Source: an uncultured Oscillospiraceae bacterium
Lineage (GTDB): Bacteria; Bacillota; Clostridia; Oscillospirales; Oscillospiraceae
Length of the DNA stretch: 60,815 nucleotides
Reading direction: 5' to 3'
Assembly: GCA_947625285.1 (NCBI GenBank)
Contig: CANQNS010000012.1
Coordinates: 1-60,815 of the forward strand
The notes under the pieces are model-generated. The model was not told where the DNA came from and did no database searches. It was given only the letters and a program-made list of their open reading frames with translations. This document shows positions 1-8,996 of this stretch, piece by piece (positions within the stretch are counted from its first letter, which is position 1; each line of letters starts with the position of its first letter). The position numbers were made by a program, and so were the translations under genes.

Positions 1-320
1 GCCTTGTCGTTGGAGATGATCTTCACCTTGGGCCAGCGCAGCAGCACCTCCTCGATGGTGGCGGCGTGGTCCGGCTCCATGTGGTTTATCAGCAGATAGT
101 CCAGGGGCCGGTCCCCCAGCAGGTATTCCAGATTAGCCAGAAGCTGCCGGCAGGCGGACCAGTCCACCGTGTCGAACAGCACGGTCTTTTTGTCCAGCAG
201 CAGATAGGCGTTGTAGCTGACCCCCTTGGGGATGGGATGGATGTTCTCAAACAGGGTCAGGCGGTGGTCGTTGGCGCCCACCCAGTAAAGGTTATCGGTA
301 ACTTCTCTGACGCAGTGCAT
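1..320 (-). CDS. fprA: FprA-type flavodiiron protein, N-terminal part (cut by window edge)
   Basis: About 106 N-terminal residues are visible; the rest lies beyond the left edge. They show the start of a metallo-beta-lactamase fold with the motif HMEPDHA, which is the H-x-E-x-D-H di-iron ligand set of A-type flavoproteins rather than the HxHxDH of zinc beta-lactamases. Family knowledge: these cytoplasmic proteins carry a di-iron site and, in a C-terminal flavodoxin domain, FMN, and they reduce O2 to water or NO to N2O using electrons from rubredoxin. The ATG lies 18 bases after the stop of an upstream gene that ends in a rubredoxin domain and has AGGAGG-like sequence before it, so the two are probably co-transcribed and may be redox partners. 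The flavodoxin domain cannot be checked here. Confidence 0.9.
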   Translation of the reverse strand, partial: MHCVREVTDNLYWVGANDHRLTLFENIHPIPKGVSYNAYLLLDKKTVLFDTVDWSACRQLLANLEYLLGDRPLDYLLINHMEPDHAATIEEVLLRWPKVKIISNDK

Positions 321-338
321 AGTCTTTCCTCCTTCTTC

Positions 339-2249
339 TTACGCTTCGATGAACTGGGCCTTGCTCTCGCCGCACTCCGGGCACACCCACTCCTCCGGCA
401 GCTTGTCGAAGGTGGTGCCGGGGGCGACCTCCGCGTCCGGGTCGCCCGCTTCCGGGACGTACTCGTAGCCGCAGCCGCCGCAGACGTACCGGGGCCCGAT
501 GGGCTCCGCCTTGGGCGGCGCGGGACGCTTGATCTTCACCATGGGCGGCGCGGGCTTCTTCTTGCCGGTGTCCAGAGCCTTCGTCAGCAGCGGCAGGATC
601 TCCTTCACGTCACCCACGATGCCGTAGTCGCAGTTTTTGAAGATGGGCGCGCCGGCGTTGGTGTTGATGGCAACGATGGTGCTGGCGTCTTTGATGCCCT
701 TCAGGTGCTGGATCGCGCCGGAGATGCCGCAGGCGATGTAGAGGTTACCGGTGAATTTCTGGCCGGACATACCCACAAAGCGGTTCAGCGGCACGTATTT
801 CAAGGTCTCCGCCACGGGACGGCTGGAGCCCACCGCCGCGCCGGCCGCAACCGCCAGGTCCTCGATGAGCTTCATGTTGGCCTTGTCGCCGATGCCCTTG
901 CCGGCGGACACCACCCGCTCCGCCTGGGCGATGGGGGTGTCCATGGGGATGCCCACGGTGAAGTCGTAGCCGTCCTTCTTCAAGGCCGCCACCAGCGCGT
1001 CCACGCGCTCCTTGGCGTCCCCCTCCCGGAAGATGACCTTTTTCCGCACGCCGGTGACGGGCGCGGGCTTTTTGGGTGCGCTGCCGCCGCCGGAGGCGGA
1101 CTTGGGCGCCTTGCCCAGAATGGCGGAGGATATGACTACCCGCTGGATCTCGTTGGTGCCCTCGTAGATGGTGGTGATCTTGGCGTCACGGTAGGCCCGC
1201 TCCACCTCCATGCCCTTCATGAAGCCGGAGCCGCCGAAGATCTGCAGAGCGTCGTTGGTGACCTCCAGGGCGATGTCGGAGGCGTACATCTTCGCCATGG
1301 CCGCCTCCTTGGCGTAGGGCTCGTGGTGCTCTTTCAGCTCCGCAGCGGAGTACACCAAAAACCGGGCGCAGCGCAGCTTCGTCGCCATGTCCGCGATCTT
1401 GAAGGAGATGGCCTGCTGGAAGGCGATGGGCTTGCCGAACTGGATGCGCTCCTTGGCGTAGTTGACCGCGTTCTCATAGGCCCCCTGGGCGATGCCCAGC
1501 GCCTGGGCCGCGATGCCGATACGGCCGCCGTCCAGGGTGCTCATGGCGATCTTGAAGCCCTGGCCCTCCTTGCCCAGCAGGTTCTCCTTGGGCACCTTCA
1601 CGTCGTTGAAGATCAGCTCCGCCGTGGAGGAGGAACGGATGCCCATCTTGTCGTAGTGGTCGCCAAAGTCAAAGCCCTTCCAGCCCTTTTCCACGATGAA
1701 CGCGCTGATGCCCCGGGTGCCGATGTCCGGGGTGGTGACGGCAAAGACCACGTATGTATCCGCCTTGGGGGCGTTGGTGATGAAGATCTTGCCGCCGTTC
1801 AAAAGATAATAGTCGCCCTTGTCCACGGCGGTGGTCTCGGTGCCGCCGGCGTCGGAGCCCGCGTTGGGCTCGGTCAGGCCGAAGGCCCCTATCTTCTCGC
1901 CTTTCGCCAGAGGAACCAGGTATTTCTTCTTCTGCTCCTCCGTGCCGTATGCGAAGATGGGATAGCTGCCCAGGGACACATGGGCCGACAAAATGACCCC
2001 CGCGCCGCCGTCCACCCGGGCCAGCTCCTCCACCGCGATGGCGTAGCTCTGCACATCCAGCCCCGCGCCGCCGTATTCCTTCGGGTAGGGGATACCCATG
2101 AGCCCCATCTGGCCCAGCTTCTTCACAGCCTCGTCCGGGAAGCCGTTCTCTTGATCCAGGGAGAAGGCGATGGGCTTGATCTCCTCCTCCGCGAACTTGC
2201 GGATCCTGGCCCGCAGGGCCTCGTGATCCTGCGTGGTCTGATATAACAT
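339..2249 (-). CDS. acyl-CoA dehydrogenase / ETF-alpha C-terminal domain / rubredoxin fusion
   Basis: A 636-residue three-domain flavoprotein. Residues 1 to about 382 are a complete acyl-CoA dehydrogenase, with the [11 protein letters not shown] substrate/FAD loop and the catalytic base Glu363 in IYEGTNEIQ. After a Pro/Ala/Lys linker, roughly 400-555 resemble the FAD-binding C-terminal domain of electron transfer flavoprotein alpha (SSRPVAET, then [15 protein letters not shown] and TIVAIN). After a second Pro-rich linker, residues 588-636 are a rubredoxin with four iron-binding cysteines, C590-x2-C593 and C623-x2-C626. The usual family length is about 380. The chosen ATG has GGAGG just upstream; an in-frame start 46 codons earlier would run through the promoter. 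The layout suggests electrons pass from acyl-CoA through two flavins to rubredoxin within one chain, perhaps on to the co-transcribed FprA. The acyl substrate is unknown; short-chain is a guess. Confidence 0.93.
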   Translation of the reverse strand: MLYQTTQDHEALRARIRKFAEEEIKPIAFSLDQENGFPDEAVKKLGQMGLMGIPYPKEYGGAGLDVQSYAIAVEELARVDGGAGVILSAHVSLGSYPIFAYGTEEQKKKYLVPLAKGEKIGAFGLTEPNAGSDAGGTETTAVDKGDYYLLNGGKIFITNAPKADTYVVFAVTTPDIGTRGISAFIVEKGWKGFDFGDHYDKMGIRSSSTAELIFNDVKVPKENLLGKEGQGFKIAMSTLDGGRIGIAAQALGIAQGAYENAVNYAKERIQFGKPIAFQQAISFKIADMATKLRCARFLVYSAAELKEHHEPYAKEAAMAKMYASDIALEVTNDALQIFGGSGFMKGMEVERAYRDAKITTIYEGTNEIQRVVISSAILGKAPKSASGGGSAPKKPAPVTGVRKKVIFREGDAKERVDALVAALKKDGYDFTVGIPMDTPIAQAERVVSAGKGIGDKANMKLIEDLAVAAGAAVGSSRPVAETLKYVPLNRFVGMSGQKFTGNLYIACGISGAIQHLKGIKDASTIVAINTNAGAPIFKNCDYGIVGDVKEILPLLTKALDTGKKKPAPPMVKIKRPAPPKAEPIGPRYVCGGCGYEYVPEAGDPDAEVAPGTTFDKLPEEWVCPECGESKAQFIEA

Positions 2250-2301
2250 ACACGTTCCTCCTTTGATCGTTGTCTCCCCGCCCGGACAGGAACGACCGGG
2301 C

Positions 2302-2338
2302 GTTATATACAGTATATAACTTTTGTGGAAATTGTCAA
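2302..2338 (-). promoter_or_regulatory. promoter of the dehydrogenase-fprA operon with a palindromic operator
   Basis: On the minus strand a TTGACA box (2333-2338) and TATACT box (2311-2316) are separated by 16 bases. The -10 box lies inside a perfect 9-1-9 inverted repeat, GTTATATACAGTATATAAC (2302-2320). That position is typical of a repressor operator. I cannot assign the regulator. Confidence 0.8.
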
Positions 2339-2390
2339 TATGAACTGTGCATGTTTTGTCCAGGTCGGCATATTGCACAATCCGCACAAG

Positions 2391-2425
2391 AAAAACGGCC
2401 CCGGCGGAGGTCTCCCCGCCGGGGC
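2391..2425 (-). terminator. terminator after the GPH transporter
   Basis: On the minus strand a CCCCGGCGG/CCGCCGGGG stem is followed by GCCGTTTTTC. It sits between the transporter stop codon and the next promoter. Confidence 0.75.
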
Positions 2426-2464
2426 ACGATAAGGCTTTGCGCGGTCTTTCGCCGCCGGCGGGCC

Positions 2465-3847
2465 TCAGGACCCGGTGCGGCTGTTTTTCAGCGTGGCGGC
2501 GATCTCGTTCACCTTCGCGTCGGTCAGGGTGAATTTACGCACGAAGAAGAAAAACGCCACCGCCAGGCCCAGGATGGGCAAAATCGTCATCAGCAGCCGC
2601 AGGCCCAGGATGGTGGACGCGCTCTGGGCCGCCACCGCGCCGGTCTCCGCCGTGTCTCCCACCAGGCCGATCAGGTCCAGGCCGATGCCGGTGATGAACA
2701 CCGCCACGCCGGAGGCGGCCTTCACCACGAAGGTCTGCATGGAGAAGATCACGCTCTCCTCCCGCCGGCCGCTTTTCAGCTGGCCGTAATCCACGGAGCT
2801 GGAGAGAAACACCGTAGTCAGCACGGTCAATATCCCGTTGGCCCCGAACACCAGCACCGCGCACACGCAAAGCAGCGGCAGGTTCGAGCTGAACCCCAGC
2901 AGGCACAGCGCCAGCACCAGGGCGTACCCCGCCATAGCCATGCCCAGCGCCACCCGGAACAGCACCGTGTTGTCCAGCTTCTTGTGCAGCAGCGGATAAA
3001 GCGCCATCATGCCCAGGATCTGGCTGCCGCCGCCCACGGTGGTGAACAGGGTGTAGCTGCCCATCCAGCCGGCGCCGCCGAAGTCGTACTTGAAGAAGTA
3101 GATGACAAGGTTGCTGGTCAGGTACAGCGAGCCGTTTATCATCAGGATAGCCAGCACGGTTATCATGGCCTGGTCGTTGCGGAACAGGGCCTGGAACATC
3201 TGCTTGACGGTGGAGGTCTCCATCCGGCCCACGTCATGCTCCCGGACCTTGGCGCAGCACAGCGTCTCCGCCGCCACGAACAGCACCGCCACGATCAGGG
3301 CGATGCGGCCGAAGCCGGTCCGCTCGCTGCCCCGGCCCAGGGCGTTCACCGCCAGAAGCGTGCCCACCTGGATCACCGCCGAGCCGATGCCCGCGCAGGT
3401 GCGGCCCACCACGGACAGCTCCTCCCGGTCCTTGGGGGTGTCGGTGACGGCGGGAATCATGGACCAGTACGGGATGTCCATCATGGTATAGGTGACGCCC
3501 CACAGGATGTAGATCACCCCAAAGTACGCCATCAGCCCCTTGCCGGACATATCCGGCGCGGCGAACAGGGCGTACAGCACGAAGGCGTTCAGCACCGTGC
3601 CGCTGAAAAGCCAGGGCCGGAACCGGCCCCACCGGGTCCGGGTCTTGGCTACCAGGATGCCCATGAAGGGATCGTTCAGCGCGTCGAACACCCGGGCGAT
3701 CATCAGGATCAGCCCCACGAAGGTGGCCGATAGGCCCAGGATGTCCTGGTAAAAGTACATCACATAGGACGCGGACAGGGCGTATACCATGTCCTTTCCT
3801 ATCGCGCCGACGCCAAAGGCGGCGGTCTGGGAGCGGGTCAGTTTCAT
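2465..3847 (-). CDS. GPH-family (MelB-like) sugar:cation symporter
   Basis: A 460-residue, 12-segment membrane protein of the glycoside-pentoside-hexuronide:cation symporter family within the MFS. The N-terminus (FGVGAIGKDMVYALSASYV) and the motif RVFDALNDPFMG followed by RTRWGRFRPW are family hallmarks; the Asp of FDALNDP lies where MelB binds cation and sugar. Family members import oligosaccharides, glucuronides or related sugars with Na+ or H+. Substrate cannot be told from sequence, and no glycosidase lies next to it. The gene is divergent from the MATE exporter with about 105 bases between starts, and it has its own terminator, so it is probably a single-gene unit. Confidence 0.88.
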   Translation of the reverse strand: MKLTRSQTAAFGVGAIGKDMVYALSASYVMYFYQDILGLSATFVGLILMIARVFDALNDPFMGILVAKTRTRWGRFRPWLFSGTVLNAFVLYALFAAPDMSGKGLMAYFGVIYILWGVTYTMMDIPYWSMIPAVTDTPKDREELSVVGRTCAGIGSAVIQVGTLLAVNALGRGSERTGFGRIALIVAVLFVAAETLCCAKVREHDVGRMETSTVKQMFQALFRNDQAMITVLAILMINGSLYLTSNLVIYFFKYDFGGAGWMGSYTLFTTVGGGSQILGMMALYPLLHKKLDNTVLFRVALGMAMAGYALVLALCLLGFSSNLPLLCVCAVLVFGANGILTVLTTVFLSSSVDYGQLKSGRREESVIFSMQTFVVKAASGVAVFITGIGLDLIGLVGDTAETGAVAAQSASTILGLRLLMTILPILGLAVAFFFFVRKFTLTDAKVNEIAATLKNSRTGS

Positions 3848-3876
3848 GTCTTTTCTCCTCGTTATTTATTTATCTC

Positions 3877-3907
3877 TTGACTTAAATTAGATGTGTGGTA
3901 ATATGAT
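3877..3907 (+). promoter_or_regulatory. promoter of the MATE exporter
   Basis: TTGACT (3877-3882) is followed by either TAATAT (3899-3904, 16-base spacer) or TATGAT (3902-3907, 19-base spacer), about 45 bases before the start codon. Confidence 0.55.
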
Positions 3908-3952
3908 GCCTGTTATCCGCGGGACTTGCGTTTGGAAGGAGGCGGCGGAACG

Positions 3953-5320
3953 ATGGATACGGCCCAGCGCAACGAGATAACCGAGGGCGTGATCTGGAAG
4001 CAGCTTTTGCTGTTTTTCTTCCCCATCCTGATCGGCTCCTTCTTTCAGCAGCTCTATAACACCGTGGACACCATCATCGTGGGCCAGTATGTGGGCAAGC
4101 AGGCCCTGGCGGGCGTGGGCAGCACGGGCCAGGTCATCAACCTGTGGGTGGGCTTTTTCATCGGCCTGGCCGGAGGCGCGTCGGTGATCATCTCCCAGTA
4201 CTACGGGGCCCGGGACCGGGAGGACCTGTCCCGGTCGGTCCACACCGCCATAGCCCTGTCCCTGGCCGGGGGCGCGGCGCTGACGGCGGTGGGCCTGGCT
4301 ACCGCCAGGTGGTCCCTGGAAACGCTGGACGTGCCCGAGGACGTGATGGACGAGGCCCTCACCTATATCAACATCTTCTATCTGGGCATGATCCCCTGCC
4401 TGGTGTACAACGTGGGCACCGGCATCCTGCGGGCCGTGGGCGACTCTAAGCGGCCGCTCTATATCCTGATCGTCTGCTGCGTGGTGAACATCGTGCTGGA
4501 CCTGCTGTTCGTGGTGCGGTTCCACTGGGACGTGTTCGGGGTGGCGCTGGCTACCGTGCTGGCTATGACGGTGAGCGCGGCGCTGGTCATGGTCCGGCTG
4601 TGCCGGACCGGGGACGCCTACCGGGTGCGCCTTCGGGAGATACGCTTTCACCGCTCCATGCTCCAGCGCATCGTCCAGCTTGGCCTGCCCACGGGGATGC
4701 AGTCGGTGCTGTACTCCGTGTCCAACCTGGTGATCCAGGCGGCGGTGAATTCCTTCGGCACCGACGCGGTAGCCAGCTGGTCGGCGGTGAGCCGGGTGGA
4801 CGGCTTCGTGTGGATGGTGATGGGCGCCTTCGGCATATCCGTCACCACCTTCGCGGGCCAGAATTTCGGGGCCGGAAAGTACGACCGGGTCCTGCGGGGG
4901 ACCCGGGTGTGCCTGGCTATGACCGTGGGGACCATCCTGACCCTCAGCATACTGGAGATCGTCTTTGCCGGGCCCATCCTGCGTATCTTCACCGGGGACC
5001 CGGCGGTGGTGGAGCTGGGTACGGCCTTCGTGCGGGTCTGGGCCCCGGCCTATACCGCCTATGTGTTCATCGAGATCCTGTCTGGCACGGTCCGGGGGGT
5101 GGGGGAAGCCCTGCCGCCCATGATCATCACCGTGTTCGGCGTGTGCGTGCTGCGGCTGGTGTGGATCTGGGGCGTGCTGCCCCTGCATCGGACCCCCGCC
5201 ATGGTGGCGGCCAGCTATCCCGTCACCTGGGGCATCACGGCGGCGGTGTTCATCGTCTACTACCTGCGGAAAAACTGGCTCAAACGCCATATCCCCGCCG
5301 GCGGCTCTCTCACACATTAG
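3953..5320 (+). CDS. MATE-family multidrug efflux protein
   Basis: A 455-residue inner-membrane protein with the two-bundle MATE arrangement. The N-terminal half contains FFFPILIGSFFQQLYNTVDTI and VGKQALAGVGSTG, and the second half repeats the pattern around LGLPTGMQSVLYS and GAFGISVTTFAGQNFGAG. Family members export cationic drugs or metabolites against Na+ or H+. I placed the start at the ATG preceded by GGAAGGAGG; an in-frame TTG nine codons earlier lacks a ribosome binding site. It stands alone between two divergent or convergent genes. A second MATE protein is encoded at 50618-52105; the two are clearly different in sequence. Confidence 0.92.
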   Translation: MDTAQRNEITEGVIWKQLLLFFFPILIGSFFQQLYNTVDTIIVGQYVGKQALAGVGSTGQVINLWVGFFIGLAGGASVIISQYYGARDREDLSRSVHTAIALSLAGGAALTAVGLATARWSLETLDVPEDVMDEALTYINIFYLGMIPCLVYNVGTGILRAVGDSKRPLYILIVCCVVNIVLDLLFVVRFHWDVFGVALATVLAMTVSAALVMVRLCRTGDAYRVRLREIRFHRSMLQRIVQLGLPTGMQSVLYSVSNLVIQAAVNSFGTDAVASWSAVSRVDGFVWMVMGAFGISVTTFAGQNFGAGKYDRVLRGTRVCLAMTVGTILTLSILEIVFAGPILRIFTGDPAVVELGTAFVRVWAPAYTAYVFIEILSGTVRGVGEALPPMIITVFGVCVLRLVWIWGVLPLHRTPAMVAASYPVTWGITAAVFIVYYLRKNWLKRHIPAGGSLTH

Positions 5321-5354
5321 AAAATTTTATCACACCCCGCCCTGAATGTAAACA

Positions 5355-5382
5355 AAAAACCGCCCTCTCGGGGCGGTTTTCT
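5355..5382. terminator. bidirectional terminator between converging genes
   Basis: A perfect AAAACCGCC/GGCGGTTTT stem with a short CTCTCGG-type loop lies between the converging MATE and sulfatase genes. A-tracts and T-tracts on both sides let it work in either direction. Confidence 0.88.
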
Positions 5383-5386
5383 GTTT

Positions 5387-7408
5387 TCAGCCGGGCCAGA
5401 CGTACCCGCCGCTCTCGGCCAGGACGCCGGCCATGGTCACCGCCCGCTGGCGGACGGTCAGCACGCTCCCCGGCTCCGGGGGCTCCTTCCGCTCCGCCGT
5501 CAGGGTGGTCCCATCCGCGGAGAGGGCCGTCTCCAGCTCGTCTCCGTCCACGCTCACCCGGCTCCAGGGGCTGTAGCCCGTGCCGGTGACGGTCAGGACC
5601 CCGTCGGCCCAGGCAGCGTCGCCAATGGTAAGGGGCGTCAGCCCCATCCGCAGGTCCGAGGGCGCGTAGGGGTCTTTTTCCGCGCCGCCGTAGCAGTATT
5701 TCTCTCCGTAGAGCATATCGTATTCCAAAAGCTCCAGGCCCCGCTCATAGTCCGGGTCCGCACCCCTCTGCTGGTGGTAGCGGCTCAGGATGCCGCCGGT
5801 GATGCCCAGCCGCTCCAGCACGGAGGCGGACAGCTGATAGGCGTTCAGGTCCGCGTCCGTCTCCGGCAGGCCCATGTTGTCCCAGATCACATACTCGGTC
5901 TGGAAGATGTCGCCGTTTTTCAACTGCTCGGAGCCGATGTCGAAGTTGGGCAGATGGTCCCCGTACAGCACCAGCACCGCCGGCCGGTCCCGGTCCGACA
6001 GGGCCTCCACCAGCCGGCCGATGAACTCGTCCGTTTCCTTCAGCTGGCTCAGGTAATAGGCCAGGGCGTCCTCGTCCTCCTCGTCGTCGGCCCAGGTGAT
6101 GTCCTGTTTTTCCAGATCCACGCTGTCCACGCCCCGCTGGTACTTGCCGTGGCCCTGGACCGTGATGGCGAACAGGAAGCCGGGGCCGTCGGTCTGGTCC
6201 AACGCCTGGAGCATGGGCTCCAGCAGCGTCTCGTCCCGGGCCCAGCCGATGGGGTTATAGGTCACGCCGTTCATGAACTCCAAAGAGGTATATGTATCGA
6301 AGCCCAGCTGGGAAAAGACCACGTTCCGGGAATAGAAGGCCCCGGTGTTGTTGTGGAAGGCGTGGGCGGTATAGCCCAGCTTTTTCAGGTCCGCCGCCAC
6401 CGTCTCGCAGGTCTGCTCCTGCAGCACGGTCATGTAGGGGTACTCCCCCATGCCGAAAAAGTCCAGGCTCATGCCGCTGAGGACCTCGAACTCCGTGTTG
6501 GCGGTGCCCGCCCCCACGCTGGGGACGGTGAGAAAGCCCGAGGCGTAATTCTCCTTCAAGGACCGGAACACCGGGATGGGGTCCTCGTCGTAGGTCACGT
6601 CCCCCAGGTAGTCCACGTCGAAGAAGGACTCCAGCTGCACCATCACGATGTCCGGCAGCGTCTCCGGCACGGGGCCCGCCGGGTCCAGGTCCTCCAATAC
6701 GGCCTCCACCGCCTCCGGGCCGTACTGCTCCGGCTCCCCGATGCCCCGGTCCAGGGCCCCGGTCCAGAAGCAGTACACGAACCCGTAGTGGTCGTAGGCG
6801 TCGATCAGGTTGCGGTACGCCTCCACCCGCTCCTCCTCCCGGCCCCAGACGGTCCCGCCGTAAAGCGCGGCCGCCAACGCCGCGGAGACCAGCACGAAGG
6901 CCGTGGCCCGCCGGTAGTCCGGAGGCGTGGCCTCGCTCTTGAGAAAGGCCCGCACCAGGCACACCAGCCCCGCCAATACCGCCAGGGCCAGCAACACGAT
7001 CAGCCACATATCCAGATAAAGGCCGATGATGGAAAAGCCCGACGGGATCAAAAGCACGTCCGACGCGCCCAGGGGCGTGGCGCGGAAGCAGCGCACCACG
7101 CAGTTGATAAAGCCCAGGATCAGCCACAGGATCGAAAGCAGCGGCAGCAAAAACCGCCGCCGGCGGAACAGAAAGCTCACCGACAGCGTTGCCAGGATGA
7201 TGGCGGCGTTGGTCAGAAAGTGGACCGGGTGGCCCGCCAGGAACCTAAGCGCGTCCACCAGCGAGTGCCGGCCCAGTATCTCCAGCACCAGGCACAGCGC
7301 CACCGCCAGCCACGCCGTGAAGCGCATGGGGTGCACCCGGTAATACCCCGCCGGCCGGGCCAGGGCCCGGCGGAGAGTCTCCTTGATTTTCGCGGTTTTT
7401 GTCTGCAT
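5387..7408 (-). CDS. LTA-synthase-like membrane sulfatase
   Basis: About 673 residues. The N-terminal third has five membrane segments, as in LtaS, followed by an extracellular alkaline-phosphatase-fold domain. The metal and catalytic motifs are visible: MVQLESFF (metal-binding Glu), GAGTANTEFEVLSG (the catalytic Thr region), HNNTGAFYSRN and LYGDHLPNF (metal-binding Asp-His). The family transfers glycerol phosphate from phosphatidylglycerol to a growing polymer, or adds phosphoglycerol or phosphoethanolamine to other glycans. The last 70 residues look like a small beta-rich add-on (TLTIGDAAWADGVLTVTGTGY) absent from standard LtaS. I chose the ATG at 7408; a GTG start 18 codons upstream is possible and neither site has a strong Shine-Dalgarno. 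Polymer and substrate are not determined. Confidence 0.85.
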   Translation of the reverse strand: MQTKTAKIKETLRRALARPAGYYRVHPMRFTAWLAVALCLVLEILGRHSLVDALRFLAGHPVHFLTNAAIILATLSVSFLFRRRRFLLPLLSILWLILGFINCVVRCFRATPLGASDVLLIPSGFSIIGLYLDMWLIVLLALAVLAGLVCLVRAFLKSEATPPDYRRATAFVLVSAALAAALYGGTVWGREEERVEAYRNLIDAYDHYGFVYCFWTGALDRGIGEPEQYGPEAVEAVLEDLDPAGPVPETLPDIVMVQLESFFDVDYLGDVTYDEDPIPVFRSLKENYASGFLTVPSVGAGTANTEFEVLSGMSLDFFGMGEYPYMTVLQEQTCETVAADLKKLGYTAHAFHNNTGAFYSRNVVFSQLGFDTYTSLEFMNGVTYNPIGWARDETLLEPMLQALDQTDGPGFLFAITVQGHGKYQRGVDSVDLEKQDITWADDEEDEDALAYYLSQLKETDEFIGRLVEALSDRDRPAVLVLYGDHLPNFDIGSEQLKNGDIFQTEYVIWDNMGLPETDADLNAYQLSASVLERLGITGGILSRYHQQRGADPDYERGLELLEYDMLYGEKYCYGGAEKDPYAPSDLRMGLTPLTIGDAAWADGVLTVTGTGYSPWSRVSVDGDELETALSADGTTLTAERKEPPEPGSVLTVRQRAVTMAGVLAESGGYVWPG

Positions 7409-7520
7409 AGCTCGCGCATCCCGTTCGCTGAGATATCGTACAGTATGCCACGTTCCGCGCACTTTTGCAAGTGTCTGCGTCCGAAAGCGGCCGCCGGGCC
7501 CATGCAGCAGCCCGTAAGAT

Positions 7521-7563
7521 AAAGGCCGGGCCGCGCTTCCGATACAGCGCGGCCCGCCTTTTT
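7521..7563 (-). terminator. terminator after dapH
   Basis: A GGGCCGCGCT/AGCGCGGCCC stem with an 8-base loop lies just after the dapH stop. The T-tract is better on the plus strand than on the minus strand, so its direction is not certain. Confidence 0.6.
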
Positions 7564-7568
7564 CAACT

Positions 7569-8264
7569 TTATAATGTACGCAGCGCGTCCACCAGGGCGG
7601 TCTTGCCGTCGGTCTTTTCGTCCCGGTATTTCACGATCCGGGCGGGGTTGCCCGCCGCCACGGCATTTTCCGGCACGTCCTCCAGCACCACGGCTCCGGC
7701 GGCCACCACGGCGTTTTTCCCGATGTGGACCCCTTCCACGATCACCGCGTTGGCCCCCACCAGGACCCCGTCCTCCACGATCACGGGGGTGGCGGAGGCG
7801 GGCTCGATGACCCCGGCCAGCACGGCCCCGGCCCCGATATGGCACCGGGCCCCCACGGTGGCGCGGCCGCCCAGCACGGCCCCCATGTCGATCATGGTGC
7901 CCTCCCCCACGGACGCGCCGATGTTCACCACCGCGCCCATCATGACGATGGCCCCCGGCGCCAGGCTCACCCGCTCCCGGATCACCGCTCCCGGCTCGAT
8001 CCGGGCGGGCACGTCCTTCATGTCCAGCAGGGGCACGCCGGAGTTGCGCCGGTCGTTCTCCACCACCAGGTCCGCGACGCGGTCCCTGTTGGCCTCCAGG
8101 ATGGGGCCCAGCTCGGACCAGTCCCCGAAAACGGTGTAGCTGCCGTTCCCCCCAAAGACCTTGGCGGAGCCGAAGTCCACGGGGCCGGTGGTGTTCACAT
8201 AGACCTTCACCGGGGTCTTTTTCTCGCTGTTCGCGATATAGTCGATGATCTGCTGTGCGTCCAT
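7569..8264 (-). CDS. dapH: tetrahydrodipicolinate N-acetyltransferase
   Basis: A 231-residue protein with a short alpha/beta N-terminal domain followed by left-handed beta-helix hexapeptide repeats ([21 protein letters not shown], then [23 protein letters not shown], each an imperfect run of hexapeptides). It transfers acetyl from acetyl-CoA to tetrahydrodipicolinate in the acetylase branch of diaminopimelate and lysine synthesis. The signature [14 protein letters not shown] region is typical of DapH and differs from succinyl-type DapD. The ATG has GGAGG seven to eight bases upstream, and the stop codon of dapB ends immediately before it. It is the last gene of the dapA-dapB-dapH operon. Confidence 0.96.
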   Translation of the reverse strand: MDAQQIIDYIANSEKKTPVKVYVNTTGPVDFGSAKVFGGNGSYTVFGDWSELGPILEANRDRVADLVVENDRRNSGVPLLDMKDVPARIEPGAVIRERVSLAPGAIVMMGAVVNIGASVGEGTMIDMGAVLGGRATVGARCHIGAGAVLAGVIEPASATPVIVEDGVLVGANAVIVEGVHIGKNAVVAAGAVVLEDVPENAVAAGNPARIVKYRDEKTDGKTALVDALRTL

Positions 8265-8996
8265 TCACGCGCCTCCTTCGTCTTGGAAAAGGATGGATTG
8301 GATGTCATAGACCCCCTTGGGCCTGGCGGTCAAAAGCCGGGCCATACGCAGGGCGCCGTTGACGAATATCTGGCGGCTGGCGGCCCGGTGGGTGAATTCC
8401 AGCTCCTCGTCCGGCCCCAGGAAGTGGACCGTATGGGTCCCGGCCACGGTGCCGCCCCGCAGGGCGTGCACGCCCACCTGATCCCGTGGCCGCTCCCCGG
8501 TCCGGCCCTCCCGGCCGTACACCGGCGTCAGGGCCCCGGCCGGGTCCACCGCCTCCAGCAGCAGCTTGGCCGTGCCGCTGGGCGCGTCCGCCTTCCGGCT
8601 GTGGTGGGTCTCCACGATCTCCACGTCAAAGTCCTCCCCCAACGCCGCCGCCGCGGTCCGCAGCGCCCGGTAGAGCACCGCTATGCCGAGAGAGAAGTTG
8701 GCGGACCACAGCACCGGGGCATATGCCCCCAGCCCCCGCAGGGCGTCCAACTGCTCCGGCGTATAGCCGGTGACGCCGCACAGGAGGGGCGTGCCGGTCT
8801 TTTTCACATAGGCCGCCACCGTGTCCAGCGCGCCGGGCTGGGAGAAGTCCATCACCACGTCGGCGGCGGTCTCCAGCTTCAGCAGCGCGGCCAGGTCCTC
8901 CCGGCCGTAGACGGCCGCCACCCGGTCCCCCTGGGCCTGGGCCGTCGTCAGGATGAGACTGCCCATCCTTCCCCGGCCGATCAGCACGATATTCAC
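8265..8996 (-). CDS. dapB: 4-hydroxy-tetrahydrodipicolinate reductase
   Basis: A 243-residue NAD(P)H-dependent reductase converting hydroxytetrahydrodipicolinate to tetrahydrodipicolinate. The N-terminal Rossmann motif is IVLIGRGRMGS, the hinge region reads SANFSLGIAVLY, and the active-site motif ETHHSRKADAPSGTA holds the catalytic His and Lys. The start is a GTG that overlaps the dapA stop as GTGA, which suggests translational coupling. The GRGRMG loop replaces the more common GxxGRMG form. The protein is slightly shorter than the 250-270 typical of the family but complete. Confidence 0.95.
   Translation of the reverse strand: MNIVLIGRGRMGSLILTTAQAQGDRVAAVYGREDLAALLKLETAADVVMDFSQPGALDTVAAYVKKTGTPLLCGVTGYTPEQLDALRGLGAYAPVLWSANFSLGIAVLYRALRTAAAALGEDFDVEIVETHHSRKADAPSGTAKLLLEAVDPAGALTPVYGREGRTGERPRDQVGVHALRGGTVAGTHTVHFLGPDEELEFTHRAASRQIFVNGALRMARLLTARPKGVYDIQSILFQDEGGA

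Noticed and set aside
66-2246. A 726-residue plus-strand frame opposite the acyl-CoA dehydrogenase fusion
   Set aside because: Same reason: antisense shadow of a gene with intact catalytic residues and a proper ribosome binding site.
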